The notes under the pieces: generated by a model
Database searches by the model: none
What the model was told of the DNA's origin: nothing
The model's input: only the letters and a program-made list of their open reading frames with translations
Shown: one piece after another, positions 52,302 to 62,375 of the stretch
How the letters are laid out: every line of letters starts with the position of its first letter
Position numbering within the stretch: the first letter of the stretch is position 1
Assembly: GCA_036250225.1 (NCBI GenBank)
Contig: JAPZLL010000028.1
Location: 62,001 to 126,000 of the forward strand
DNA: 64,000 nucleotides
Reading direction: 5' to 3'
DNA from: Cercophora sp. LCS_1
Taxonomy: Eukaryota; Ascomycota; Sordariomycetes; Sordariales; Lasiosphaeriaceae
Program-made: the position numbers and the translations under genes

Positions 52302-53378
52302 TAGCCTCAAAGTAAGAGTTCTTTGTTTCCAAACTTTTAGGAGGCGGCGTGCTAACACGAGATAGATCACCTTCCCACGCCCAAAAGCCCTGCTCTCATA
52401 CATAGTAGCCAACGGTGTCACACTTGGAGGACAGGGAAAATTTGAGAAGCTCATAAGTTGAGTAGGAGGGCCACTTACGCAAGATGTCGGAAGGGTGATC
52501 GGGGGATGAACGTACGCAAGGGTGTTTTCCGGAAATTTTGGGACGGAGCGTTTCTTTCTTTCCTTTTTTTTTTTGATTCCCTTTTTCCTCCTTTTTCCTC
52601 CTTTTTTTCCTTTTTTAAACCACCCCTAATTTTCCCTTTTCCGCTCCATTTTTCTTTGTTCCCTCCTTTCCTTTTCTATCTGGGAGTAGTTAGACACTCT
52701 AGGTAGATGTGCTCTCTTCTGACAAGTAATATCCAACCTATTTTCAGACCCCAAGAGCCGCGCTGTCCCACTGGGTAATGTAGCAATCAGCTTGAGTCAA
52801 TCTCAGGATATAACAGTGGAGCTATCAGCTCTGAGGCTTTCGATGCGTAATCCCACATCGACACAGTTGGTGTGCAATCGACTCCAACCTTGGGGGACTT
52901 GACGCCAAGGGCATTCTCCCAGGGACGGTCGGTGAAGGGACTGACGGTCACATTCTCCCACAGCTGAATAAGGTATAGAAGGTGTGCAATGGAAAAGTCT
53001 CCGAGCCCAAATCGAGGAGCACCTTCACCTTGCAGATGGCACACTGAACCAGGCTACATGTCACATGCGCCGCACTACATCAATCGCGATGGAACGCGGA
53101 CACCTTGTGCTTGGCATTACCATCTCGAATACAAATGACTAGGACGATATTATGGGACTCATGAGCAAAGTGGCTTGGTGTGGTGTGGGTGACTGGGTCA
53201 GCGAGGACAACCTTAGAGTAAAACAACAGTGATTGTTTCGAATACAGAGAATTGGACATGGTTAACAATTGAAAACACTTGAAAGCCCCCCCCCCCCTAG
53301 AAGGAGAAAGCAAAGTCCAGGGTCCCTGAAGATGCCTAGCCAACCCTTCTTCCCATCAATATCATGCGTCTTGGCCTA
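52302..53378. other. Intergenic with a polypyrimidine tract and a coding-like remnant
   Basis: 52550-52680 is a T/C-only-like tract (CTTTTTCCTCC repeated; T12 at 52566). At 53044-52787 (minus) an 85-codon frame without ATG reads smoothly (RFGLGDFSIAHLLYLIQLWE) and may be the end of a lost gene. C10 occurs near 53288. Confidence 0.45.
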
Positions 53379-55719
53379 TCACACGAGCCTGATAATCTCC
53401 TTCCTGTTCTCATCGCCGGCAAGATGAAGGTCATTGAGAATATCCCTCGCAGCGTCGTTGAGCGCACGGTCTCTTATTATCATGGTGCCAACTCGCCTGT
53501 ACCTTTGGACATGATCGCTCAGCGAAATTGAGCCTGGGGGATCGAGCCCCGACGCTCCACCCCCTTTGATCTCTTCAACAAGCAAAAAGCACCAAATCTT
53601 CCCATCGCCCCAGCTGTACTCCGACCCGCTTCCCATCAATAGAACGGATGCATCTGTGAGGACATTGGCGTAACGCCTATGCATCAAAGAGAGACAACAT
53701 GGAAAGCTGCATTCATACGTCTGGGAAATCGAATGCCGGTGTACGTCGTGGTGGTCAAGACAGAAGCGTCCGGGGTGGGGATTGTATGCATTGTGCAGCA
53801 GCGCCTCGTTTTCGTCTTCGGTCAGCTCGCGGGACGGCGTGACGGCTGAGACTTGAAACCGCTCCATGACGGAGAGGAGCCACTCCGGTTTGAACAGGGG
53901 AGCCTTGATGCGCAACTCCATTGACCATGGCTCGATATCATCACCAGCGGTAGGTGAAGACAAAAGGGTGGCGTGAGACTCTGCAAACGAAAAGGAAGGG
54001 GCCAAAAAGTAGTCCACGACGCCGCAGGCGGTGAGCCAGCTCCAGGATGGGATTCTCCGATCGGGGTGCAAATCTTGCTGGCTCGAGCGCCGCTGAGACG
54101 AGAGGTGCCAGGAGCACATGTCCTCGAAGATATTGGTACGCCGCAGGCCCAGGACAGTGTCGAGCCCAAGGACGTCGGTGAATGTCCTGGCGATGCCGAT
54201 GAATACGTACCACCGATCCTCAGGGTACGTGAGATCTCGGCACATGTAGCTAGACGCTATTTTCCTCCACGTGTCGTCGAGTTGGCGAGAGGCGGCTCTG
54301 GCGGTACTAGAGCGGAACGGAAGGAAAAAGGGGATCTCGACTGGGTCGGTGAACCCGTACAGGGAATCCCACTCTCCGGCTCGACAGCCAAGCACCACCC
54401 TGCGCTCGTAGATGAAGAGGATACGACTTGAATTCAGCCGCTCCTGTAACGTCCAGCCGCGCTTGTCCCACAAAGTCGTCGTGTCAGAGCCCAACTCGGA
54501 GGGGCGGAATGTGTCGTTGCCCTCATATACAGCCAGCACGATGTCGGTTCCTAGCCGGTGTCCTGCCGGCCCAAAGTTCTGCAGTCCGGAGAGTCTGGAT
54601 GGAGCAAGCCAGGTGTGCTCAACATTGGCGTGGAACCCCTTGTCTGCCCCTGTGGAGAGCCGGGGCACGATTGTCACGTATGCGTTGGCATAGTAGCCCA
54701 TCATGTTGCCAGCTTCGGCCGCCCATTCGCCGTGGCTATCCTGAACAATACAGAGGGCATCTATCCAGATGTATTGGATTCCAAGGTTCCGGGTCAAAAC
54801 AACGGCGTCTCGGAGTGTTGCTGGGAGTCCGCCGAGCAGGAATCCTCGGTGCCGCTCTGCTAGATTGCTTCGGACTGTTTTCACCGTGTCCATGATGGTG
54901 GAATTACCCCAGCAATAACTTAGCGCTACATATGTCGTAGCCCTGCCTTCCATATGCTCTAGACGGATGGAAACGCCATCCATGACATTGATGAGCCTTG
55001 GGGGGGCGAGCGCTGTCGTGAATGACGGGCATTCGCCGTGGTGATGCTGAAGACACCGGTCGATGGCTTGACGGACTCGCTGAGCGTTGCTTGGTGACAC
55101 TGGATCAAAGTCTGCGTCCAAAGTCAACCTACAAATCCAAGCCAAGAGGGACAGAGCGTAGGCACGTTAACTCACCGTCTGTATCTAGGATGTCAAGCCG
55201 GACAAAATGCGAAGTGTTTTCGTCCCCCCCTTTCCCGTGCAAGGGGGTGCAGAGCAAGTGACCAGAAGTAAGCTTGCGGACACCCCCCAATGCGCCGCCT
55301 GATCCTGGGCGAGTGTAAGTTGTGAACGGAACGGTCACAATCCCCTCCTCTTGCTCGTTCGGGTTATTGATCTGGGGAAAATAACAGGACGAGGATTGTT
55401 CTGAGTTGCGCTGCAAAGCGTCCCGCAGAAGGGAGCACCACCTGCATCCTTGATCTACACTTTGGCTAAGCCGTGGGAATAATGGTGGCGCATCGCGGAA
55501 CTTCCAAGTGAATTCGGAGAAGACATCGACCTCATCCGTGTAGGGCTGTTTCGCGAGTTCATGAATCCCAACCACTCCTGCGACGAATGTACCACAAATC
55601 GCGCAGACTGAAGGCTGTGGGGTTAACGAGAGGGGGGCCTCCGCAGCCTCACTTCTACGGGGGAACCGATCTGAAAACCACCGCCGTGAGAGTCGTCGCC
55701 GCTTTCGAGTGGACTCCAT
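53379..55719 (-). CDS. HET-domain protein 2
   Basis: Two exons (55719-55176, 55111-53379) give 758 residues; the 64 nt intron keeps phase. The N-terminus has CAICGTF and a CRWCSLLRDAL motif common before HET domains. The HET domain is canonical: YVALSYCWGN, IWIDALCIVQDS followed by EAGNMMGYYANAYVTI, and RGWTLQERL. The C-terminal 350 residues carry no other domain I recognise. HET domains are TIR-related and mediate allorecognition cell death in model ascomycetes; the trigger for this one is unknown. Length and order match the common 'HET-only' class. Confidence 0.88.
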
Positions 55720-56533
55720 AGGTATTCTGCAAGTAGGTACAATACCTTATTCAATTGAGACGAAACGAAGGTTGATGAAATGATCATGCGAACCTGCCGG
55801 GTTCCTCCTCTCCCCGTACCCCGCTTCTGCCTTGAGCCATCTGTCACATCTCCTCGCCTATTGGCTCGGTACCCTCCGTCACTGTGCTTGAGAGCTGCCT
55901 ACCTAGGTGTGCAGTCAAGTTGAGCACGGAACACCCCCTGTTGTATTTGACCTTTCAGGGAGGTAGTCAGCCTAGTGCCCGGTAAGAGTCTCATTGGAGC
56001 CGTTGTTTTGGTAGGCTGGTTAGGTGATGATGGTGCTTATGGGGGTTCTTGCGGAATAACTTTTGACAAGTTAAACAGTGCGAGAGTAGTACCTAAAAAC
56101 GAGAGAAGATAATATAACCTCCAGATAGTAGCCGCAGTAACAAGGACGGAAGAAAAGGGAGATTTTGTGGAATTTTGTCGTCCCAAGAATCGCTATCACC
56201 AGCGCCCTCATCTCCGTACTGTGGCGTTCTAGTCAGGTATTGTACCCTACCCAAGCGAAAACATCATCCGTGACAACGCACCTTTCAACAAGAATTACGA
56301 TTGTATTAGCTAATACGCGTCCTATTTCGTTTCCTCCCTCAAGACACAATGAGACGACAGCTCCTAGTCATCGTAGTCGATCAGACACAGCCCCCCCCCC
56401 CCCCCCCCCAAGCAAAGCACTCAAGACGCATTACCCAAATGCGACGCCCCAAAACATCACGGTACAACATCTTGACTTACGATGGAACCCTACCAAAACA
56501 AACCTCAACCCCATCAGAGAGATCCTGGGAAAT
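55720..56533. other. Intergenic with a poly-C run
   Basis: About 800 bases. A run of 19 C (56391-56409) is the longest mononucleotide run in the window. Otherwise nothing gene-like is seen; it separates the HET 2 promoter from the 3' end of the wall-sensor gene. Confidence 0.45.
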
Positions 56534-57807
56534 TTAACCCCTCATCTCCCTCAACTCCCCATCAGCCCTCTCAGCTCCCAACTCGGCCGGTCCCCTCCAT
56601 CCCCTGGGCGACCCAGGCCCAGACCCAACAGCGGTCGACGCCGAGAACTGCGAAACCCTCGGATCAGGCGACGGCTGGGACGACGGAAACTGTGCAGTCT
56701 GTGCGCTCTGCGGACTTCCCGCAGCCGCGACGTGCTCCTCAAACGACGTCTTGCGTGCTCCAGCCGAGCCAGGCCAGTACGGCGTCGTGGGTGCCGGGTC
56801 CTGGCTGTACGCAGGTTCCGTGGGATGGTAGACGTACTGCGCCGGCGCTGCGGCGTAGGTCATTACGGGAGGTTGGTCAGGGCTTGGCTGCGGGTGCGGT
56901 GGTTGAGGCGGAATGTAAGCCTGGGGGGGCGCTTCGGGGGTTTGTCCCTTGCGTTTGCCCCAGCGGAAGGCAAAGAAGATGGCCAGGATGATGAGGGCTA
57001 GACCGGCAAGACCGCCGACCACGCCGCCTGCGATTGCTGCTACAGGTGGGCCTGGCTTTGGGGTTTCAGTCGGGGTTGGGATTACCGTGGAAGTTGTGGT
57101 TGTTGACGGCGAGGGAGTTGGAGTCGGAGATGGCGTTGTCGGTGTGCTCCGGCATGTGGCGTCCCATTCGTATGGCGTTGGCGACAGCGTCTGGGTACCG
57201 CTGATTCGGTTGTTTCCACACCAAAACAGAGTGTTGTAGCCCCGCGTTGTAGCACCGACAAGAGCCGTGACGCAATGAGGGAAGTCTAGTCCGTTGCTGA
57301 GGCACGGTGAGTCGGACGTGTAGAGCAAGAGGGTGTGACGACTTACCAGCATACCGTGCGGGCACCAAGGGAAGTGAGGGATGAGCACAATGCGTAGCCC
57401 AAGCATGTCGTGTAGTAGACGGCCGCTGCTACCTCGCACCCGGCGCTGGAGCAACAACCCATGTAGCTGGCTGATGATACGCAGCGGTCTGTTGAATAGC
57501 AAGCCAGAGGTTCACCTGTTCAAGGACGTGTTACTTTGCAATTTTGCCTGCCATGATTGCCGGACGGCTCACCATCGGGGAGGAATCCACAAGTCGCGCG
57601 GCCCACGGAGAAGCTCGCACACCCCTCCTGGCGCTCCATGAGAACGTCACGAAGCTCGACGCCATTCGTCGGCTCTGGCGGGAGTACCGCGACCCCGCCC
57701 GGCTTGGTGATGGCGGCGGCGGCGTCACGGGGTCGATGGCCGGGGAGGCTGGCCAGGACACCCGAGAGAGAGACCAGAAAAAGGGCGAGTTTGGTGGTGT
57801 TAATCAT
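56534..57807 (-). CDS. Mid2/receptor-like single-span cell-wall protein
   Basis: Three exons (57807-57573, 57515-57347, 57296-56534) give 388 residues. A signal peptide (MINTTKLALFLVSLSGVLAS) precedes a Cys-rich ectodomain (ATCGFLPDGEPLACYSTDRC, then MGCCSSAGC). A Thr/Pro/Ser stalk follows (TTPSPTPTPSPSTTTT), then one membrane span (AAIAGGVVGGLAGLALIILA), a basic stop (RWGKRKG) and a Pro/Gln-rich cytosolic tail. This architecture is shared by fungal wall-stress sensor-like proteins. Ligand and signalling output are unknown. Both introns keep phase and the Cys pattern. Confidence 0.82.
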
Positions 57808-59012
57808 AGCTGATCAGTCCAGCTCAGAGCGAGTTTAAAATTGTAGCACTGCCGTCAAGGTCAGAGGTGAAGCAGTGAGTCGGTCGAGATGGATGACGGC
57901 GGGGAGGGCGGCGGGGATGATGGTGTTCCCCATCTTTCTCTGCAGAGGGGTTACCAAGTCACGCGATTTTCTATCAACGTTGCCATGCGCTATTTCCTGC
58001 TTGGTGTGACACACCGTGAGAAGCATTTTATGTCGTGGTTGGCTCAATCCGAAAGGTTACGTTGTGTTGTGTTGGGGCTGAACAAGGCTTGCAGGAATGT
58101 GCCGAAAAGGATCAGAACGGCCCCCGAAAAGTTACCAAATCGCGGTTAGTGTGAGGATACGTGCATGTCGTATGCATGAGCACGCACAGAGGGTGGGGGA
58201 GGTGTGGGAGCAGAGCCTTGTGTCCAGAACCTCATTGCTTTGGGGAGGGGAACTTTCGACAGTTTTGAGGGCTTGACTGGTGCTCAATTGTCTCATCGCA
58301 CTCCCACCGCCCAGCCCTGATGTGTCCATCGTATGCAGTGTTGGCCACCCTGCTCAATGTCATTTTGGTATGCAAACGTCGCCCCTACCTTGTGCACCGT
58401 GTTTGCGTCATCTGAGTGCCTGCATGTCAACAGCGACATGCTGTGAATGGAACTCTCAACTCCGTGATACCTTTCGGGTCCTGGACCCGGAAAGACATGC
58501 AGTGACCTATTCGCATGTTGCAGCCTCTGGCTCTCCTGCGTGATCCTATCTAAAGCCAAGTGAATGACAATACGCTCCACGTGTGGAACGGAGTTGCTGC
58601 CGCTTCCATTGAGAGGATCGTCAGCGACTCGCAATATTAGCAGAACCGAAATCCAATCGCCATTCCCACATCGTATTTCCAAACATCACAACTCATGTTG
58701 ACACCCCTTTTCCGAACATTCATCCAGTGGGCATCAAAACGATAAGATAACGTCAGCAAGCCCAAAACCACTCGTCAGTCGCAGCTCGGTTTCAGATACC
58801 CGCCACCGGCTGAATTTCAAGCAGCCGCATGGCGCTGCAACCCAAAATCTCAAACTTCAACCGGGAAAACCACACCCGGCCCACCGGGACGCGTCAAAGC
58901 GGCCTGATAGGTACATAAACCGCCGAGCCTCAACTTCCTTCGTTTAAAACCAGACCCTCTCACTCATCACTCACAACACCAACCCATTTCACCACCGCTC
59001 ACCACCACCAAA
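57808..59012. other. Intergenic, 1.2 kb
   Basis: Divergent spacer. The AKR promoter shows CGTTTAAAACC near 58942 as a weak TATA-like element and a CA/CT-rich leader (CATCACTCACAACACC) to the ATG at 59013. No gene is found. Confidence 0.45.
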
Positions 59013-60101
59013 ATGCCACCCTCCCTTCCAACCCGCCCCCTAGGCCGCACCGGCCTCCAAATCCCAGCCCTAGGCTTCGGCCTAATGGGCCTCTCAACCG
59101 CCTACGGCGCGGCCCCGTCCACCGCCGAGCGCCTCCAAATCCTCGATCGCGCCTGGGAACTCGGCCTCACAAACTGGGACTCAGCCGACATGTACGCCGA
59201 CAGCGAGGACTTGGTGGGGGAATGGTTCCGTCTGCACCCGGAGCGACGCAAGGACATTTTCCTCGCGACGAAATTCGGGTTGCGCTTCGGCATGCGCGAC
59301 GACGGGAGCATGGGCTTGACGATTGATAGCTCGCCCGAGTATTGTCGGCAGCAGTGCGAGGCGAGTTTGAAGCGGTTGGGTACGGATTACGTGGATTTGT
59401 ATTATGTACATCGAGTGGATGGGAAGACGCCGGTTGAGAGGACGATGGGGGAGTTGGTTAAACTCAAGGAGTGAGTCTCTTTGCGAGGAGTTTGGCGGGG
59501 AGATGATACTGATGATCACAGGGAGGGGAAAATCCGACATATTGGCATTTCGGCTGCGTCGCCTGATACGCTGAGGCGGGCGTGCAAGGTGCATCCCGTT
59601 GACGCGTACCAGGTTGAGTATAGTCCGTGGGCGCTGGATATCGAGAATGAGGATGGCAAGTTTTTGCTCAAGACGTGTCGGGAGCTGGGGATTACCGTTT
59701 TTGCGTACTCGCCGCTCGGAAGAGGCATTATGACGGGACAGATCCGGTCGCCGGATGATTTCGAGGAGGGTGATTTGAGGAAGCTGTTCCCGCGGTTCAG
59801 CAAGGAGAACTTCGGGAAGAATTTGGTTCTGGTTGACAAGGTGACTGAGTTGGCCAACAAAAAGGGGTGCACGCCGGGACAGTTGACCATGGCGTGGTTG
59901 ATGGCGCAGGGAGAGGATATCATTCCGATTCCGGGGACCAAGAAGATCAAGTATCTTGAGGAGAATCTCGGGGCGGTGTATGTCACTGTAAGCGAGGAGG
60001 AGAAGCAGCTGATCAGGGGCTGGATTGATGAGCTGGATTTTGCGGGCGAGAGGGTTCCCCCGGGCCTGTTGGATGAGTTCCAGGACACGCCGCCCCTGTG
60101 A
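59013..60101 (+). CDS. Aldo/keto reductase
   Basis: Two exons (59013-59470, 59522-60101) give 345 residues, standard for this family. The (beta/alpha)8 barrel signatures are present: LGRTGLQIPALGFG at the start, the catalytic tetrad D56 and Y61 (WDSADMYADSE), K87 (ATKFG) and H133 (YYVHRVD). The NADPH-binding GTKK motif is near the end (IPIPGTKKIKYLEENLGA). The closest type is the yakc/AKR13-like group that reduces aldehydes and ketones in detoxification or secondary metabolism. No pathway neighbours are adjacent. Splice phase is exact. Confidence 0.92.
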
Positions 60102-60139
60102 AGAGACAGCGCCTACAAGGCAGTCCCTTTGTATATCGG

Positions 60140-61954
60140 TTATTGCGGTCGATAATAGGGAGGAGGTAGCATCGTCCTCGCGAAGTGCGTTTGGCCCATT
60201 GTAGCATCGTAGGTGATGGTGTGGAGGTATCCCGTGGGCGACCGCCGGACAGATATAACGACAGCCGCTCTGACGTGAGGCAAAAAGGCGATGAGCTGCT
60301 GGCTCCTATCGTCGAACCGCTGCATTCTTGGCCTTTCGCAGGGACGCCACGTCCCTTTTTGGTCGCGTTCCATCAAGCTGCACCAAACCCACGAGAAACC
60401 ACCTGCTCTCCTCCACTGTAGTATTATTGGCGGCTTGATATCTGAGGGTGCCGTAGGCAGAAGCACCAAAAACTTGGGGTCATGGGAGATGTGCACACGT
60501 GCGTTTTTGTCGAGCTTCCAGTTAGCTCGTCCGTCTGGTATGACCTGGGTATATCCGGCCGGAGCTATTCCCACAGCCCGAACGACGATGGGTTTCCGGT
60601 CATCAAGAGCCTCCAGGGGCTTGTAGTGGAGCTCGCTGCCGGAGAACGCCTGCAACCTCTTTGGTGGATACATGCCGGCTTTTCCGGCTGCCTCGGAGAC
60701 AAAGATTAGAGATGGGCAATGAGAACGCTCGAATGCCTGGCGCTTGGCGTTGAAACTGAGGACCATGGCTACCCGATTGTTGGAAACAGCGCAGTTGAGA
60801 AAGACGACAACAAGTTCGAGGCCCGGCTTGATAAAGTTTCGGCAGTTCCCAGTCCGTCCTAACATAGACGGCTGCCAGTCGACGGCTTTCAGTTCCAGGT
60901 CAAAGAGGTTGTAGGGTCCAAACGATGGAAGGTGTAACTCAATGACCTGAGGCTTGACTTCGCAAAAAAGACGTGGCATCTTGCCTTCGCGATCATCCGT
61001 CTCCGGACAGCGGAATGTCGGTGGGAAGTCACAGCGCCGAATGAAGCCAGACGTCTTGAAGAAGGACGGAGATTCTGCAAACATACCACTGTGCGCTGGC
61101 AGTTGCTCGCACCGCTCCGTCTCAACCCGCCAGGCAAAGATGGAGTAGTCTTGAAAGACACGGAGCAGCTCCTCCTGGAGCCGAAGAAAAGCCTTGGAGC
61201 CCTCGCCGTAGATGAGGGGCATGTTGACACCGAAAATCCCTAAAAGGCAGTATGCCTGATCCTCAACACGCGTGGTTTGCCGGCCCGATGCCCACGAAAG
61301 TCGCTGGGCAATACTGCAACCCTCCCAATCCGAGCAGGCCAAAGCGTGCTGGGGTATGCCCGTGATTTTCGAGATTACGCCGGCAGAAGACGTCCGCGTG
61401 CCGATATCGCACCATTGACTGTTGAGAAATACCACCTCAGTGGGAGCAAGAAGCTCCTGCAGGGTCCACCCCCGAGTAAACCACCGGCTCGACGAAAATT
61501 CCAACGCAAACTCTGGGTCAAGCTCTGCGTCCGCCAATACCATCCTACTTCCATCCGGTTCCACCATGACGACGTCTTCATCCGCCTCCTCCTCCGTGGG
61601 CGCAGGACTCGAAGCCGGCGACGGCATACCCGTCACATCCTCGAGGAAGGCGAAGCAGATATCGGCAGCCCGATAATATTTGAACATGGAATTGATGGCT
61701 TCGGATAGCTCCGAGCTGGACGATTTGTCGATGCAGCATGTGTCGACCCAGGTGTAGTGCAAGCCCTCGAATCGAGTCTTCCAGCAGCATCGAAGAATTT
61801 TCTGCCAGCCCTTCTTGGAACGGATGGTAACAGAGCCGACTTCATGGTAGGCGACCTCCTCGTCGCCCCAAACGTGAGACAGAATTGAGTACGGGGGTAT
61901 GTCTTGCGAAAAAAACTCTTCGAGTTTCAGTGTATCAACGTTGAGGAGCCTCAT
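60140..61954 (-). CDS. HET-domain protein 3 (HET-E/D-like N-terminus)
   Basis: Intronless, 604 residues from the ATG at 61954, chosen because MRLLNVDTLKLEEF is the standard start of this HET subfamily. Motifs: YSILSHVWGDEEV, YTWVDTCCIDK followed by SMFKYYRAADICFAFLEDV, and RGWTLQELLAP with FLNSQW. A conserved tail follows (RVEDQAYCLLGIFGVNMPLIYGEG). This N-terminal block is found in HET-E-1-type vegetative incompatibility proteins, but no NACHT or WD40 repeats follow here. Its 3' end lies 38 bases from the convergent aldo/keto reductase gene. Confidence 0.9.
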   Translation of the reverse strand: MRLLNVDTLKLEEFFSQDIPPYSILSHVWGDEEVAYHEVGSVTIRSKKGWQKILRCCWKTRFEGLHYTWVDTCCIDKSSSSELSEAINSMFKYYRAADICFAFLEDVTGMPSPASSPAPTEEEADEDVVMVEPDGSRMVLADAELDPEFALEFSSSRWFTRGWTLQELLAPTEVVFLNSQWCDIGTRTSSAGVISKITGIPQHALACSDWEGCSIAQRLSWASGRQTTRVEDQAYCLLGIFGVNMPLIYGEGSKAFLRLQEELLRVFQDYSIFAWRVETERCEQLPAHSGMFAESPSFFKTSGFIRRCDFPPTFRCPETDDREGKMPRLFCEVKPQVIELHLPSFGPYNLFDLELKAVDWQPSMLGRTGNCRNFIKPGLELVVVFLNCAVSNNRVAMVLSFNAKRQAFERSHCPSLIFVSEAAGKAGMYPPKRLQAFSGSELHYKPLEALDDRKPIVVRAVGIAPAGYTQVIPDGRANWKLDKNARVHISHDPKFLVLLPTAPSDIKPPIILQWRRAGGFSWVWCSLMERDQKGTWRPCERPRMQRFDDRSQQLIAFLPHVRAAVVISVRRSPTGYLHTITYDATMGQTHFARTMLPPPYYRPQ

Positions 61955-62375
61955 TGCGGTGGTGGAGGAGCGACGACCTCGCGCTCTGAACCTGCGTCGG
62001 GTTTGTTGAACAGAATTTAAGTTTGCGGGAAAGACACGAGACCTGGCCGCCTCCGCACGCGCAGTGGCCAGCAACCCCTGCAAGTCTCACACAAAATAAG
62101 CGCAAAAACACACATTCACTGACAAGAATTGTCTGTCTTCGCTTCAGCGAGAGCTAGAAAAAAAAAAACTCGATTCCTTTCGAACGATTGGCAATACCAT
62201 ACAGCATAAAGGAAGAGACTCAGCTGGGCTCAAACACGTCGGGGTTCATCGAGTTTGGTATGTCGCTTGCTAATTTCGTTACCCGCTTCCGCCTCTGATT
62301 CAATCCCAGCAGGTGGGGTGACCCGCTGGGGCTCGGCACCCGCGACTGGCAGCTTCCCAGGCCTCCCCCATCGGC
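61955..62375. other. Intergenic
   Basis: About 420 bases carrying the likely HET 3 promoter and the 3' end of the CorA-like gene. An A12 run lies at 62158-62169. No gene is seen. Confidence 0.4.
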
